Part shown: piece by piece, positions 12,191 to 23,689 of the stretch
Layout: each line of letters opens with the position of its first letter
How positions within the stretch are numbered: position 1 is the first letter of the stretch
NCBI RefSeq assembly: GCF_910592395.1
Contig: NC_088309.1
Span: forward strand, 4,590,501 to 4,654,500
From: Lineus longissimus
Lineage: Eukaryota; Nemertea; Pilidiophora; Heteronemertea; Lineidae
Direction of reading: 5' to 3'
DNA length: 64,000 nucleotides
Notes under the pieces: model-generated
Database searches by the model: none
What the model was told of the DNA's origin: nothing
What the model saw: the letters and a program-made list of their open reading frames with translations, nothing else
Program-made: the position numbers and the translations under genes

Positions 12191-15100
12191 ATGAATTGGG
12201 CTCACGCTTTCCTCGTTTCCCTCTCAATGGTTTCATTGGCTTTCGGGTCAACAATAAAAGAGAAAACTTTTGAAGGATGCTTCATGAAGCCTTACCGCAG
12301 CCAGGGCAGATCGGAGTTCATCTTCGACAACACCAATGACAAGTGTGTGGACTATTGCCAAGGAGAGGGGTTCATCCTGGCGGCCACTCACGGGGCATGG
12401 TGCCACTGTACGCAAGCCTTGCCCAAGCAGATGCTAGCTCTCAAGGGGGCGCTAAATGCTACGGGTAAGTGATTTAGGCCTTTGAAATCAATTCGGACAG
12501 TTGAACCACTGACTCCTTGGCACAGTTCATATGCCACCTCCATAGATGGACTCGTTGCCTTTTGTATAACATGTCGCTTATACTGTTCTCATGAATGATT
12601 AAGTGATTTAGAAACTTCACGAAGTCGTTCCGTGAAACTGTGATGATGCATCCATTATTTAGTCAATATAATATTAATAGCTAGAAGAAGTCATGCATGC
12701 AAATGACGGTCCGTGACGCTGCCTGACAATTTCAGACCGAGTAATTACTATAAATCATCATGTTGAATAATACTATCTGTTATCACCTTTATCACACTTT
12801 TCGCCACAAAAAAGGAATGGGAAACGCCCATGTAAGAATATCCTTTTACTCGACAAATAACGTGTTGTTAGACTCGAGGCTTTCATCATATCATCTTCTT
12901 TTTCCTTTTGGTAGGGCCCGGTACAGCTTGTGGTAAGGTCTGCCCCGGTACATACAAAGCCAGATTCAAGGATAGCACGTGTTCCGGAGACGAGTGTTGT
13001 GGCGGCACATACCAGGAGCAGGGTGGGAAGAAGTGGAGAGCATTCAGCGTCTATGCAGTGAGTGGTAAGTAGAGTTTCAATAATGCATAACGTCTTTCTC
13101 TGTAACTGATCGATCAAATGACATTTGAATTTGAATTTTGTATATGATGCTATTCATACAGCAAACTTTACGATGTATATTAACTTCCTCCTTCTCCAAG
13201 CACGTCCACTTCTCATTGCTCAACTTGGGATAAAAGCACGTGATTGGGTGAGCATGTCTACCACTTCCTTACATGCAGTTGTTATGCTCACCCCTCTCCT
13301 GTGAGGTTGTATCGGGTGAAATGGGGAATCTGCTGGTACCAGAGGAGCGAGGACAAATCGGTACAACGCCCTTGACCTGTCGCAGCCAAGACGCGCACGG
13401 CAATTGTCAATTGTCTCTTTCAATTTGCAGGCATTCCTGTTGTCAACCAGGTCAAGAAGAGAGTGAAGAACAACATTGACGGCTACAGGCTACTTTGGAA
13501 AATATTTGACGGTAAGTGCAGCATTTTCACCCAAATAATTCGAGTGTAGGTTTTCAAACTTTGATGCATCAATGTCGCTTGCCTGCAGTTTTCTCGTTCA
13601 GTTTCTCACAGACGGCAGAGGATAGTTAATGTCTTCGCTTTAGATCATCAGCAATGCTCCGGAGAAAGACAATTGCTCTGTTAAGAGAACCATGTTTTGA
13701 ACTGAATTTCTCAATATCGCTGTGTGACTAAGGTATCTTTTTCAATTGCAGAGTGCGCAGCGTTTGAGAGGATTCCGCAGAGTAATTTCCTTGGGTCGCC
13801 CCCGCGTCATCTGACAGCCAGCAGTGACCGCCGGTGTCGATCGTATTGTGACCGCGAGGTCGAATTCCCGTGTGTCGCCTATAGGTAAAACATGTCTTAT
13901 AGTACGATAATCCCTGCGGTTGGTGGCGAATTATTACAGTTACATTAGAATATGTTTTTCAACGAAAAGTGCGACAGCCCATCCTTTTCCATCGTTTCCT
14001 AAGTCAACGAAGAATGACGGAGGCCAACCCCGCAAGGGGGCAGAAACAGCGCTAGATGTTAAACGTGTGTGGATGCAGATTTAGACCCCCTAGGGGAATT
14101 ATTGTAGATTTTAAGTGATTTATGCATAGAGATACCATAGCTTAGAACACGATCCGCGCGAAATAATGGATGATTCTGTCCCCGGACTGCGACATGTGGC
14201 TGGATATTGGAGTTATATTCCTCATATACTGGCGCTGTGTTCACCAGACCTGTGTTGGACTTTGAATTACTCTAGATCTTCGCTTCCCTTGTTATCTAGC
14301 TACAAGCCCATATATTACTCAGGACAGCGATATGATGGCGAGTGTCAGCTCTTCCGTTATATCACAACAACACAGGAATCAACAAACAGAACGCTCTACA
14401 TTAGGAGGTGCTTCAGAGGTAAGAAACATGCACACACTCTGCCTTTTTCCCCATATCACTTTGTATTACATCAGCTTTGAAAAACCCCTTCAGCAACCCA
14501 GCCCAGCACTGTGTATTTTTACCTAGTAGGGGAGAGAAAGAGGAGATGAAGTGGTTTTGCTAACTTTAAACCTATTATACATGTACATGTAACTCCCCTC
14601 CTTCTTTACAGGCAAGATAGGGGCGGCCCCTGTCCCAACGTATCTCCTTGATGCACATTTCGTAAATCAGCAACTGAAGGGTTACTTGGTTACTGCGTCC
14701 AAGAACCACCCCAAGGTGGCCGTGTGCCACCCTGAAGACAGCTTCAAGCATGTCTACAACGACACGGCCACCGTAGCCTGCAGGGAGCTAGGGTTCCTCT
14801 TCGGCTGGTACCTGCCTGCCGCGAAACCGACGATTCCAAGTGACTTCGTTGACTACAACGTCTACTGTGACAAAACCACCAGCCACCTCTCTGAGTGTAT
14901 CTTCCACAAAGTTCCAACTTGTAAACATGGAGTTGTGAAGCTTCAGTGCAGCAGTGAGTTCCCAACCGCTTCATCACGTTCGCCGTTACAGTATTTTAAG
15001 TCATCGCATTTTTACGTGTTGCCGAATCTGTGTTGCTTTCCGGCGTTCTATTTTGCAAAGCAGTCTGCTACCTATATACGTCGTGATTGCGTAGGTCGAA

Positions 15101-17567
15101 TTTACTTTCTTCAGTATTATGAAGTAATGACGTATGTATTCAGGGGAAAACATGCGCTCTATATAACCGTCTGTACTCAACACGAGAAAAGTCCGTCCCG
15201 AAGCCACCATATCATGATATGCCCACTACTTCCGTCGTACAGTTACAAGCGCAGTGTCATCGTTGACCTTGATGACATAGTCTTTTCCAGTCCGCTTCCG
15301 CAGTTCTTTTGCAGCCCATGTGAATCGACGACGATGTTTATGACAAATATCGAATTCTATTTAACTTTCAGCTCTCGGTGTGGGTGTGACGAACAAGATC
15401 CTGGACCTGTTTCTGGAGAACTATCAGCGCATGATTGAGCATAATCCACCAACTCACATTAAGCCAATTGACAACACCATTGAACAAGACAACACGGGAT
15501 CTGCTCAACGCCAGTCACGATCCATCACCAAGACAGTACGTTGTTAAACAATTTCACTTGTAGTCGTAGAGGGGCAGGCCGGGAGGGGGGTCAAAGTTGT
15601 AGTCACCAGGTGACATGCTGATCAGTGCTGAGGGAACTAGGGCTGGTTCTGCTTAATCACCGAGTCAATGCGGATACATTTTTTGGCGTATCCCTGTGGT
15701 CCCCCTTAAAGAACTACCCACCTGAGAGAGACCAATCGTCTGTGCAGCTTTGTTGACAAATGCACTCTCGTCGCCGACAGATCTTAATATTCTTGTGCGC
15801 TATACATTTTGATCTTATTTCCCTCGGCTTGCATTATAATAAGTGTATTGTATAATCATTGTATTCGGACCATCCCTGCCGAACTATATAGGTGCTCTTC
15901 CTCTATTCCCACAGACAACAATATCAGAGAGAGCAGAGCTCAATCAGGAGACAGGGTTCCATGAGATTGAAGAAACCAGTTCCTCACACGAGCAGGAAAG
16001 ATCTTCAGAAACCGCGTTTCAGTCATGTGAGTATACATGTATATCAACCATGTTGGAAAGTAATCTGAAGGTGCTCTGTCACGACTGTTGTGTCGACATC
16101 CGTCAATATATCCATATGCTATATTTTGAACAAAAACAAGGTATAAGGTCCGGATGGGCGAACATTATTATAAACCATGTAGATTAAATGCTGGCGCCAT
16201 CAATCGGTATTGGCAAAACTACTAGTATCACAACCACCACGACAGAGTTAATTGATCAAAGCTATCATTACATTGAACAGCATTTTCAATCAAGAACACC
16301 ATAACTGCGGAAGCCTCGTGGGAGGGTTTATTCTCTAAGGGCGGCATGTCCACTTCCTTGTCCACGGGATTAACAACGACAGTGAGCAGCAGCTTCAGCG
16401 ACACCACGATAACTGGCGAGACGAATACGAAGGAGAAGACACGCATGTTTGAAAAGGTATTATAATATGGCCATATGAAAGTGCGTGATATCTCGCTCAA
16501 CAGAAACAGGATAACGAGATTGATCCCCAATTCCTAGTCAGTGTTTTATGATGACAACGTACTTGAAAATCTTTGGGATTGTCACTTAATGCCGACGGGC
16601 GTTGCGTGCGAAGTGTCATCAAATTGGTCAGGACTGCAGGAGGCGGGAATTCGTTTATTTTATAGGTCCAAAATAAGCGTGTGTCCCGTTTTCATTACAG
16701 GGTTACAGTAAGTCACTCTCTAACGACACCATCGTCTCCTACCGGTATGACTTGGATGTTCCTGCTTTCCACAAAGGAATCATCGCTTTCTATGAAGAGA
16801 CTTACCCGCTCATACTGATGTGGAGAGCCGTCTTCAAACTCAATGGGTTCATCAAGGTATTTATTCAGTCGATCTCCTATATTTTTTCGATCGACACCCA
16901 GTGTTTTCCCACGATATTGATTGTAACATAGAACTTGAGAGAAACTAACAAGAAACCCCACAATTATACTCCGAGGCCGACCTTTAGTCGCTCTAGCCTT
17001 CCGTCAGATCAGCGTGATTGAACAATAGGGCTGGGGTAATTTTCAAGGGAGGACTAAATTAGTTTTAGTTCTCCGGCGTTGTGGTATTACAGCCGTTTAC
17101 GTCAAGTCAAACTGATGCTCCGTATTGTCATAATCATTGTGACAATGACGTATAGTGTAATTTTTCTCACATGATTTCAGCTTCGTCTCGGCCCCTTGGA
17201 GAAGGACTGGCACGTCTCGCGCTTACTGACCCAAGGTCAACGCATCTTCTTCACCATGAACAAACTGAATACCGAGCGCAAGAAGATCGTAGCCAAGATC
17301 CGCATCAAGGACCACAACGGGAAGACTGTCTCTTTAAGCGAGGACATTGTAGGCTGCACGGCTGTCCAATGCACCAGCTGGTACGGACGGTGCACCGAGC
17401 GTCTCTGCGCCAAGATGTTTCCCTGCGCACCGCCATCTGTTGACGAGTGTCTTGTGGAACATGAGTGCTTAAGAACTCCCGAGGACTTGATTGAGGAGTA
17501 TGATTATGACTGGAACGAAGGGGACAGCGATGGCGGGGAAGACTTGTTTGACAGTCTGTCGTTTTAG
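12191..17567 (+). CDS. Secreted WSC-PAN-SRCR protein with aerolysin-like pore-forming region, paralogue (11 coding exons, 697 aa)
   Basis: Exons 12191-12464, 12915-13064, 13431-13511, 13752-13884, 14300-14418, 14612-14953, 15372-15535, 15915-16026, 16281-16456, 16701-16856, 17181-17567; all GT-AG, total 698 codons ending TAG. Same domain order as the minus-strand neighbour: signal peptide (1-19), WSC-like domain (about 22-84), Cys module with CSGDECCGG (about 92-141), helical linker, PAN-like domain split over two exons (169-252), SRCR-like domain with VACRELGF and LSECIF (about 270-366), linker, Ser/Thr-rich segment (about 420-525) with YDLDVPAF, the counterpart of YNLMVPP, and a C-terminal Cys-rich part (about 605-665) followed by an acidic tail found only in this copy. 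Introns differ from the neighbour: PAN and pore regions are each split here, while the C-terminal exon is undivided. Probably secreted; pore formation is inferred from fold-type features and not demonstrated. Confidence 0.8.
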
Positions 17568-17716
17568 ACAAAAAGACAGGTCATCAAACAGGTTGTGACA
17601 GATAGGACTAGTGTATGAATACGTGAGGTCAGCCAGCTTAAATGAAGTTTTCACCAACAAATAAGAGGGGCTAATCTACAAAGGAGTGAGCCAAATGAAT
17701 AGGACATTATTAGCAC

Positions 17717-17722
17717 AATAAA
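17717..17722 (+). terminator. poly(A) signal of the plus-strand pore-forming-type gene
   Basis: AATAAA 150 nt after the TAG at 17565-17567. Confidence 0.55.
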
Positions 17723-18202
17723 CAATATCTGGTGATTGTAATGTAAAAAAGTGTCTCAACGAAAGTGGTGCTACGTGTTTGCCTCTTTACCACAAGGGGT
17801 GCCATATACTTTCCGAGTGTGTATTATGATAGATAACAATAACGGCTAAAATGTACCCCATGAATGTACCCGCAGAATTATCCAAGTCTTGTCCGCCATT
17901 GCTCCATTTATGAGTAGGCCTGCTCTAGGAGTATATTTTCTGAAACAATGGTTTGCTCAAAAAGCACACATCTACACATGTCTTTGTTGTTTTTTTATGA
18001 ACTCCCAATTTACTCTGTCAATTGGGTTAACATTGCTTGACAGTCGGTAAGACTTGAGATATCTTTGAGATTTATTTTCCCCTTGTCGGTACATCAAGTG
18101 CTGAGTCTGGGAATTACCTTAAAGTAATACTCTAAGGAACAAACAAGGGGAAGATACTGCCATCCGCGCTCCCCAATTTTGATCACTGTGCCATGGGTGG
18201 GG

Positions 18203-18588
18203 GCTAATTCCCCAAAGCGCCAGGGACATTCATTAATATTCATGTATGACGACATATTAACTTTTACGCTGCCAATGAGATCATGTGCCATTTGTTTACA
18301 CCCATAGTGTCACATGGTTCCTGTTACTGCTATTTTAGAAATCCACATGGATGAAGTACTGTTGTATACTCAAGTAGTTATCTATGTTTAAAAGTTTGGG
18401 GGTAGCCAATGTTTTTGAAATTTTCTTGTGAAAAGATTGACAGGCTCTAACTCCTTTGTCGCTGTCCTTAGGAGCTGTCGAACTTGTAGTGTCAGGCATG
18501 TTGAAATTCCCGCCGGTGACGTAGAATCACAATGATCTATGATGACATGAATATTAATGAAGATCCCTGGCGCTTTGGGGAATTAGCA
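18203..18588. mobile_element. MITE-like element with ~47 bp terminal inverted repeats, copy 1
   Basis: The left end 18203-18251 and right end 18541-18588 are inverted copies that share CCCCAAAGCGCCAGGGA and CATTAATATTCATG. The enclosed about 290 bp is non-coding. A partial copy in reverse orientation is at 38836-39062, just upstream of SERF, confirming dispersal. Confidence 0.65.
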
Positions 18589-18599
18589 TCAACCCAGCC

Positions 18600-19750
18600 T
18601 CAGTTTGATATCTTTCGCGCTCATTGTTTCATGGACGGCCCCTGCGGTTGGACCAATGTCGGGTGAGTTCTCATTTCTACTTTGTCAAATTGTCTGATTT
18701 TGTCGACATTTATTATATCTCCACGGTTCAAATCGTATTTTGGAATTCCTGAAATTAGTTAGGCCCAATACATCTAAAATTGAGTGGATTTCACTGGGTC
18801 AACGAGCCGAAATCATCCTGCTTCTCTTAATTTTGCGTCTGAGGTGCACGTGCTTCAAACCATGCATTGAAATGATTTCGGCGAATTTTCCGCGTTTTGA
18901 ATGACGAAGTTGTCCATATTTATACAGTTTATCAACAAATTAACTAAGTTTCCTTTGATGACTTTTTTGGGAAAGTTTCCACACAAAATCAACACCAAAA
19001 TGTCAGCAACTTGAAACGAAAATGGCCCGAATCGAAATCTGAGAAGGGCGTGCTCGTCATCATAGTGTAGCGAAATACATTGTTTCATTCCATCGCTAAA
19101 TATCATAGCGCTTTCTTGTAATTTGCGCGTCAAGAAAATGAAAAGCTCTGAACACGTTGAACGTGATAAAATTACTCTGATCTCGGATCGATCGATGAGA
19201 AAATTTCGCTTTTTGCTGCCGCCGACATCATGGCGCCTGTATGCACTCACTCACTCACTCACGTGAGCACTGCATGTAAATTTCAAATTTGGGGACACCA
19301 CCCATGCCCGTCTTGAATAATTAATGAGGGCATGAAAATACCAGTAGGGACGTTGAGATCTACAACGTGTACGTTCATGTATACGTATACGCATACGGAA
19401 TGAAATCTTATGAATGGCATTTCTCTTGATCTTGGTCAAATATATTCATATGAATTTCACGCTTTCAGCAAAACTGTCTCATTCAGTCACTGCATTGCCA
19501 GAAGAAATGATTTGAAAACCTGTGAAAAAAGAAAACTTAGGATTCAAGAATCTTGGAAAAAGGAATGTCAGAAGAATGCTAGTTTATAACTCACTTGATG
19601 ATTAAGCCGCTCGGCAACCAGAATTTCGGCATTCTGTGAGGATGATCACTCTGTTGTGACGGACTGATGTCTTGATGTAAAAACATATCTTCAAAGATTG
19701 TCTTCTTTTAAGTCTTAAAGTTAAATATCAAAATGTTTCAATTTTTACAT
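18600..19750. other. Non-coding stretch, nothing assignable
   Basis: AT-rich sequence with only short open frames, a short TCAC tract near 19247-19262 and no family I recognise. Confidence 0.5.
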
Positions 19751-19761
19751 CTTTTTTTCAG

Positions 19762-19982
19762 TCAACTGTTTGACATGTGTAGAGATGAGAGCCAGGATGG
19801 AGATGACGATGACCAAAGGTGACAGAACTGATGCTGTGACGACAATCCCAGAGCAAAGGAGATGGATGACACAGAGGGACATCAACGCCTGGACTGTTTA
19901 CACGTGTTGGAGACAAATCAAGTGTCATTTGTGTGGAACGAAATGCTGAGGATGTCAAACTTTATCTTGGTGGAAATGCAAG
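19762..19982 (+). ncRNA. Exon-like cassette A1 (candidate non-coding exon)
   Basis: Flanked by a strong acceptor (ctttttttcag ending at 19761) and a donor reading AAG/GTAAGGTAAGG, followed by a C-rich tract. No long reading frame. Two similarly bounded segments lie at 20738-20901 and 22619-22723. Whether it is transcribed is unknown. Confidence 0.35.
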
Positions 19983-20737
19983 GTAAGGTAAGGTCCCCCC
20001 CCCCCCACCCCCCATGAACCTGTATCCTTTGAGTGAAAAAAATCAAAAAGCTTTGCTAGAGGATTGTAATCAACATCATCAGATAATCAACTAAGAGGAT
20101 ACTAAAGTAAATCAACAACCAGGGAGCAGCGTCATGAGGGAGCAGTTGTCAACTGACCCATGGCAGCCTCCCTTTGAAGGGTATTGGCAATCCATCTCCC
20201 GATTATAGAGGCGTGGCATCCTTTTTCACGTTGCCTCATTTTCATTGGCTCGTTGATTCACAGTTCATTACTTGATTGACATGTGTATGTCAAATAAGGG
20301 CATGCCGGGTAGTCACCAACGAAGTGCAGAAATGGCCTCATCATGTGATAAATCTCCCTATTGTTTCGATCCTTGACAACATGGGGGTCTTAGCATGTGA
20401 TGGACAGTTGGGTAGAAGTGAGTAGTGTATGAACGATTTGTCAATTTGCTACTGTTTAGACTTTGGTGCTAACAGATATCATGACATATATTCAGTTACA
20501 AGATATTTTGTTGATAAATTAGAAGGACCAGTCTTCAACATTATGCCAAGACATGATTTGAGTGTAAATATACATGTAATTCAAATCTGCAAGATGGCCA
20601 ACAGGAAGATTCCAAGTAGAAGTCCAAATATTCATCCCAAGACTGAGGATTAGGCCTACAGAGCAATTGCTGTAGAGTAAGAATTAGAAAACTTGTTGAT
20701 TTCTGCACAATATCAACTTCTTTAAATCAAATTCCAG

Positions 20738-20901
20738 CTTCGACTAGACAACAATATAGACAGTAATTTGAGTAAATGATGAAGGGAGACGGATTCAGGA
20801 TGGAGCCACGATCTCGGACAGCATTGAGGATGGACTACCACAGGAGGATATGGACAAACGCAGTATAGGACACACATTGTTGGAGGAAACATTACTTTAA
20901 G
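20738..20901 (+). ncRNA. Exon-like cassette A2 (candidate non-coding exon)
   Basis: Acceptor attccag ends at 20737 and the donor again reads AAG/GTAAGGTAA, followed by a pyrimidine-rich intron start. Shares short purine-rich motifs (GGAGG, CAGGA) with A1 and A3. No coding potential. Confidence 0.35.
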
Positions 20902-20937
20902 GTAAGGTAATTTTAACAACCCTTCTCCTCCACTCGC

Positions 20938-23410
20938 AGGTAGGTGAGACTATGCAAAAAATGGTAAATTCCACCATCTCCAAAGACTCCCTTGAGGAGA
21001 GAGCTAATCAATTTGGGTATGCTGCCTGGAGACAAAGAGACCGCATCAATACCAATAACATCAAGAATTAGTCATTAGCGAGATACCATTGAATCGTGAT
21101 AGGCCGCTGATATCATCAATAGACGGGATGATGAAACTGATGTTAAAATGTTACTTTATCATGTTTATGTAAATGTCCCAAGCATAGCAATGCTGCCATG
21201 CTCTCTGTTTCTTGGCCATGTCGAAACAAAAGAAAGGAAAGAAAGAAAGAAAGAAAAGGGCTTAAATCATGTCATTTAAGAGGTAATTTTTGCATATTTA
21301 TCGTAAATGTAGAACATTATGCATTACAATACCTGCAGATATGCTGTTGTGTGCTATTTTAAAAATTAATTCTTCTTGTCTAAATAAATAGTCTAATGTG
21401 ATCTAATTTTCCGATCCAATGAACGTGCATTTTGCAGCCGGCGCAAGGGTAGTAACTTGTGAATATAACTGCCCCAAAAAGGAGGTTGCTTGTTTGGGGA
21501 TTAAGATTTCCCATATTTATTATGATGTCACAGATATTAGCTGCAGACCGAGCCTCAGTCCTCAGTTTCCTCTGTTTCGTGGTGGCCTTCTTTCTGGTTT
21601 GCCAACCTTTTTTTCAGCCATTGCCCAAAAACAAGTCTTCAAAAGTCTTCATATAACAGGACAACACCACCAGAGGCAGGAGGAATGAGGGCACTTTAGA
21701 CAATCTGAAATCTTGGACTTTATTTGATAAGGCGTGCAACACATTTGACATGAAATGCCAAGTGGACTGGTCAGAGATGCCAGATGCCAATTATAACTGA
21801 TAATTCAGCGACAAATGATATCTTTAAAGACAGTCATTGATTTTTGCTGGAACCTAGAGACAGTGCCAATATTACTGTCTTCAGATCTGCTGAGAGGATC
21901 ACCGTGGAATTTAATCTGTGCATTGCAAAAAGACAACTTTGACCTTACTATTTTATTGTTGATCTTTTGACTTGATAACTCAGTGACAGTACAGTCGCTG
22001 ATCGGACATCATGTGCAACTTGCTTTGTCTTCAGTGTCACATGTTCAATTTTAGGGCGTCCAGATAAAAACATCATCAGAACATGTGTTCGGTTTGCTCT
22101 TGCTTGTCTATACGAGTGACAAAATCATCATGCGACTTTGTAAGATTTGTGTGAAATATAAAGGATAGTAGATAAATAAAGTAGATAAAAATCTTGATGT
22201 TTCTGTTTTTTGTATTCATATATTGTTTATATCTGTTCTATTTAAGACTTGGGTAGTCAATATTAGAATTAATGTCACTTTAGGCACACCTGTATGTACA
22301 TACATGTCTGACCACCGTTTTGTTTCCCTCGCATGTGCATTTTGTGATTGGTTCCACAGCGCCTTGTAGAGACGCCATCTACAGTCCCGTTTCCAAACCA
22401 ATCCATGTATTTATTTAATTAATGGCCACACCCATTGGTAATTAAAGTATTTTTATTGCATTCAGATTTGCTTCAAACTATGCAAATACTGTGATGTAAA
22501 GTGCATGTGCTTTCATTTCAATCTTCAACTCTTGCTTGTCATGAATTTTAAAAAAATACAATACTTGCCGAAAACAAATACTGCGCCCTGGTTAAAAAAA
22601 AACCCTATTTCATTTCAGCTCTACGATGATGGAGGGAGATGCCAACCTGAGGTGTATCCAAGAAACATGACAGCATGGCAATGGACAGGAGGGACAAGCT
22701 AAGTACTGAAACAGCATTATAAGGTAAGGTAAGTAACACCCCTCCCCCCCCCTAAACACAGTAATGCACAGCAGGGCTGCTTCATCCTTGTCTGTAATAC
22801 ACAACTCAAGGAAGACTTCTCTTCTGGTGTAACGTTTATTGTAGAACTGGCAGAACTTCTGGCTCTCTGGTGAGGGTTCTGACTCGGGCAGTCGGCATTA
22901 AATTGGACCGAAGTCGTGGACAGGCTAGGCAACCTTGAGTGAGCCAGAACTGACTGATTTGTTGTAAAATCTCACTGGTTTATAAAGAGAAATTGGGCTC
23001 AGCCTAAGGTTGCCCGAGTCCAACCAGAGTTGGAATACCGTAGCTGATGCAACCTCCATGATTACCAATACCCCAATTATAGCCTGCCCATGACTCATTA
23101 ATGGATGCAGAAACCTGCTAAATTATTTAGTTATATGATTGTAATAGAAATATGTGTACTTATGTTACCCTTTTGTTTCAACAGGTAGGTCAGAAGACTT
23201 TAATTCAACCGGTAGGTCAGAAGACTTTAATTCAACCATGTTGAAAGACTCCTTTGCAAAGAGAAGCAACTGAAACTGAGTAGCCTGGAGACAAAGATAT
23301 CATCACCAACACCATCAAGAATGGAACTATCAAGAATTGAACCATCAACAAGCCATCATTGGAACACAGACCACCAATATCATCAATAGATAAGATGAAA
23401 TGACAATGTT
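20938..23410. repeat. Duplicated non-coding block (20938-21147 and 23184-23410)
   Basis: Both segments open with CAGGTAGGT and later carry GCCTGGAGACAAAGA, ACATCAAGAAT/ACCATCAAGAAT and ATCATCAATAGA in the same order. Both lie downstream of a cassette with the GGTAAGGTAA donor. Divergence is substantial, so the duplication is old. A (GAAA)n tract lies at about 21231-21258. Confidence 0.55.
22619..22723 (+). ncRNA. Exon-like cassette A3 (candidate non-coding exon)
   Basis: Acceptor catttcag ends at 22618; donor AAG/GTAAGGTAAG, then a run of C. It is followed at 23184-23410 by a segment paralogous to 20938-21147, so A2 and A3 lie in a duplicated block of about 2 kb. Confidence 0.35.
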
Positions 23411-23689
23411 AAAATAAATTTCCCATAAAATTATTTTGTTATCAAGCTGTGAATGCATTTGTCTACTTGTAATAGGTTTTCGACTTCTCGGAAAGAATTA
23501 TTCTCATTCATGCTGGCATCTGTGAATGGCACTGATAGGTTTTGGATTGGAGTCTTTTGAATATCTTCAGGTTTCCTGCATTTCATAGAACAAGAAAAAG
23601 ATTGTAAAAAAAAGAAATTGGTGGGGGGGGGGGTTATTCCAAGATTCAAATTATTTTCTGTAACCTTTGTTCAGGTGAGGTCAGGCTAA

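Noticed and set aside
14686-15438. 250-residue continuous frame
   Set aside because: Only its first part is exon (14612-14953). The rest is intron read-through; the next exon (15372) is used in another frame.
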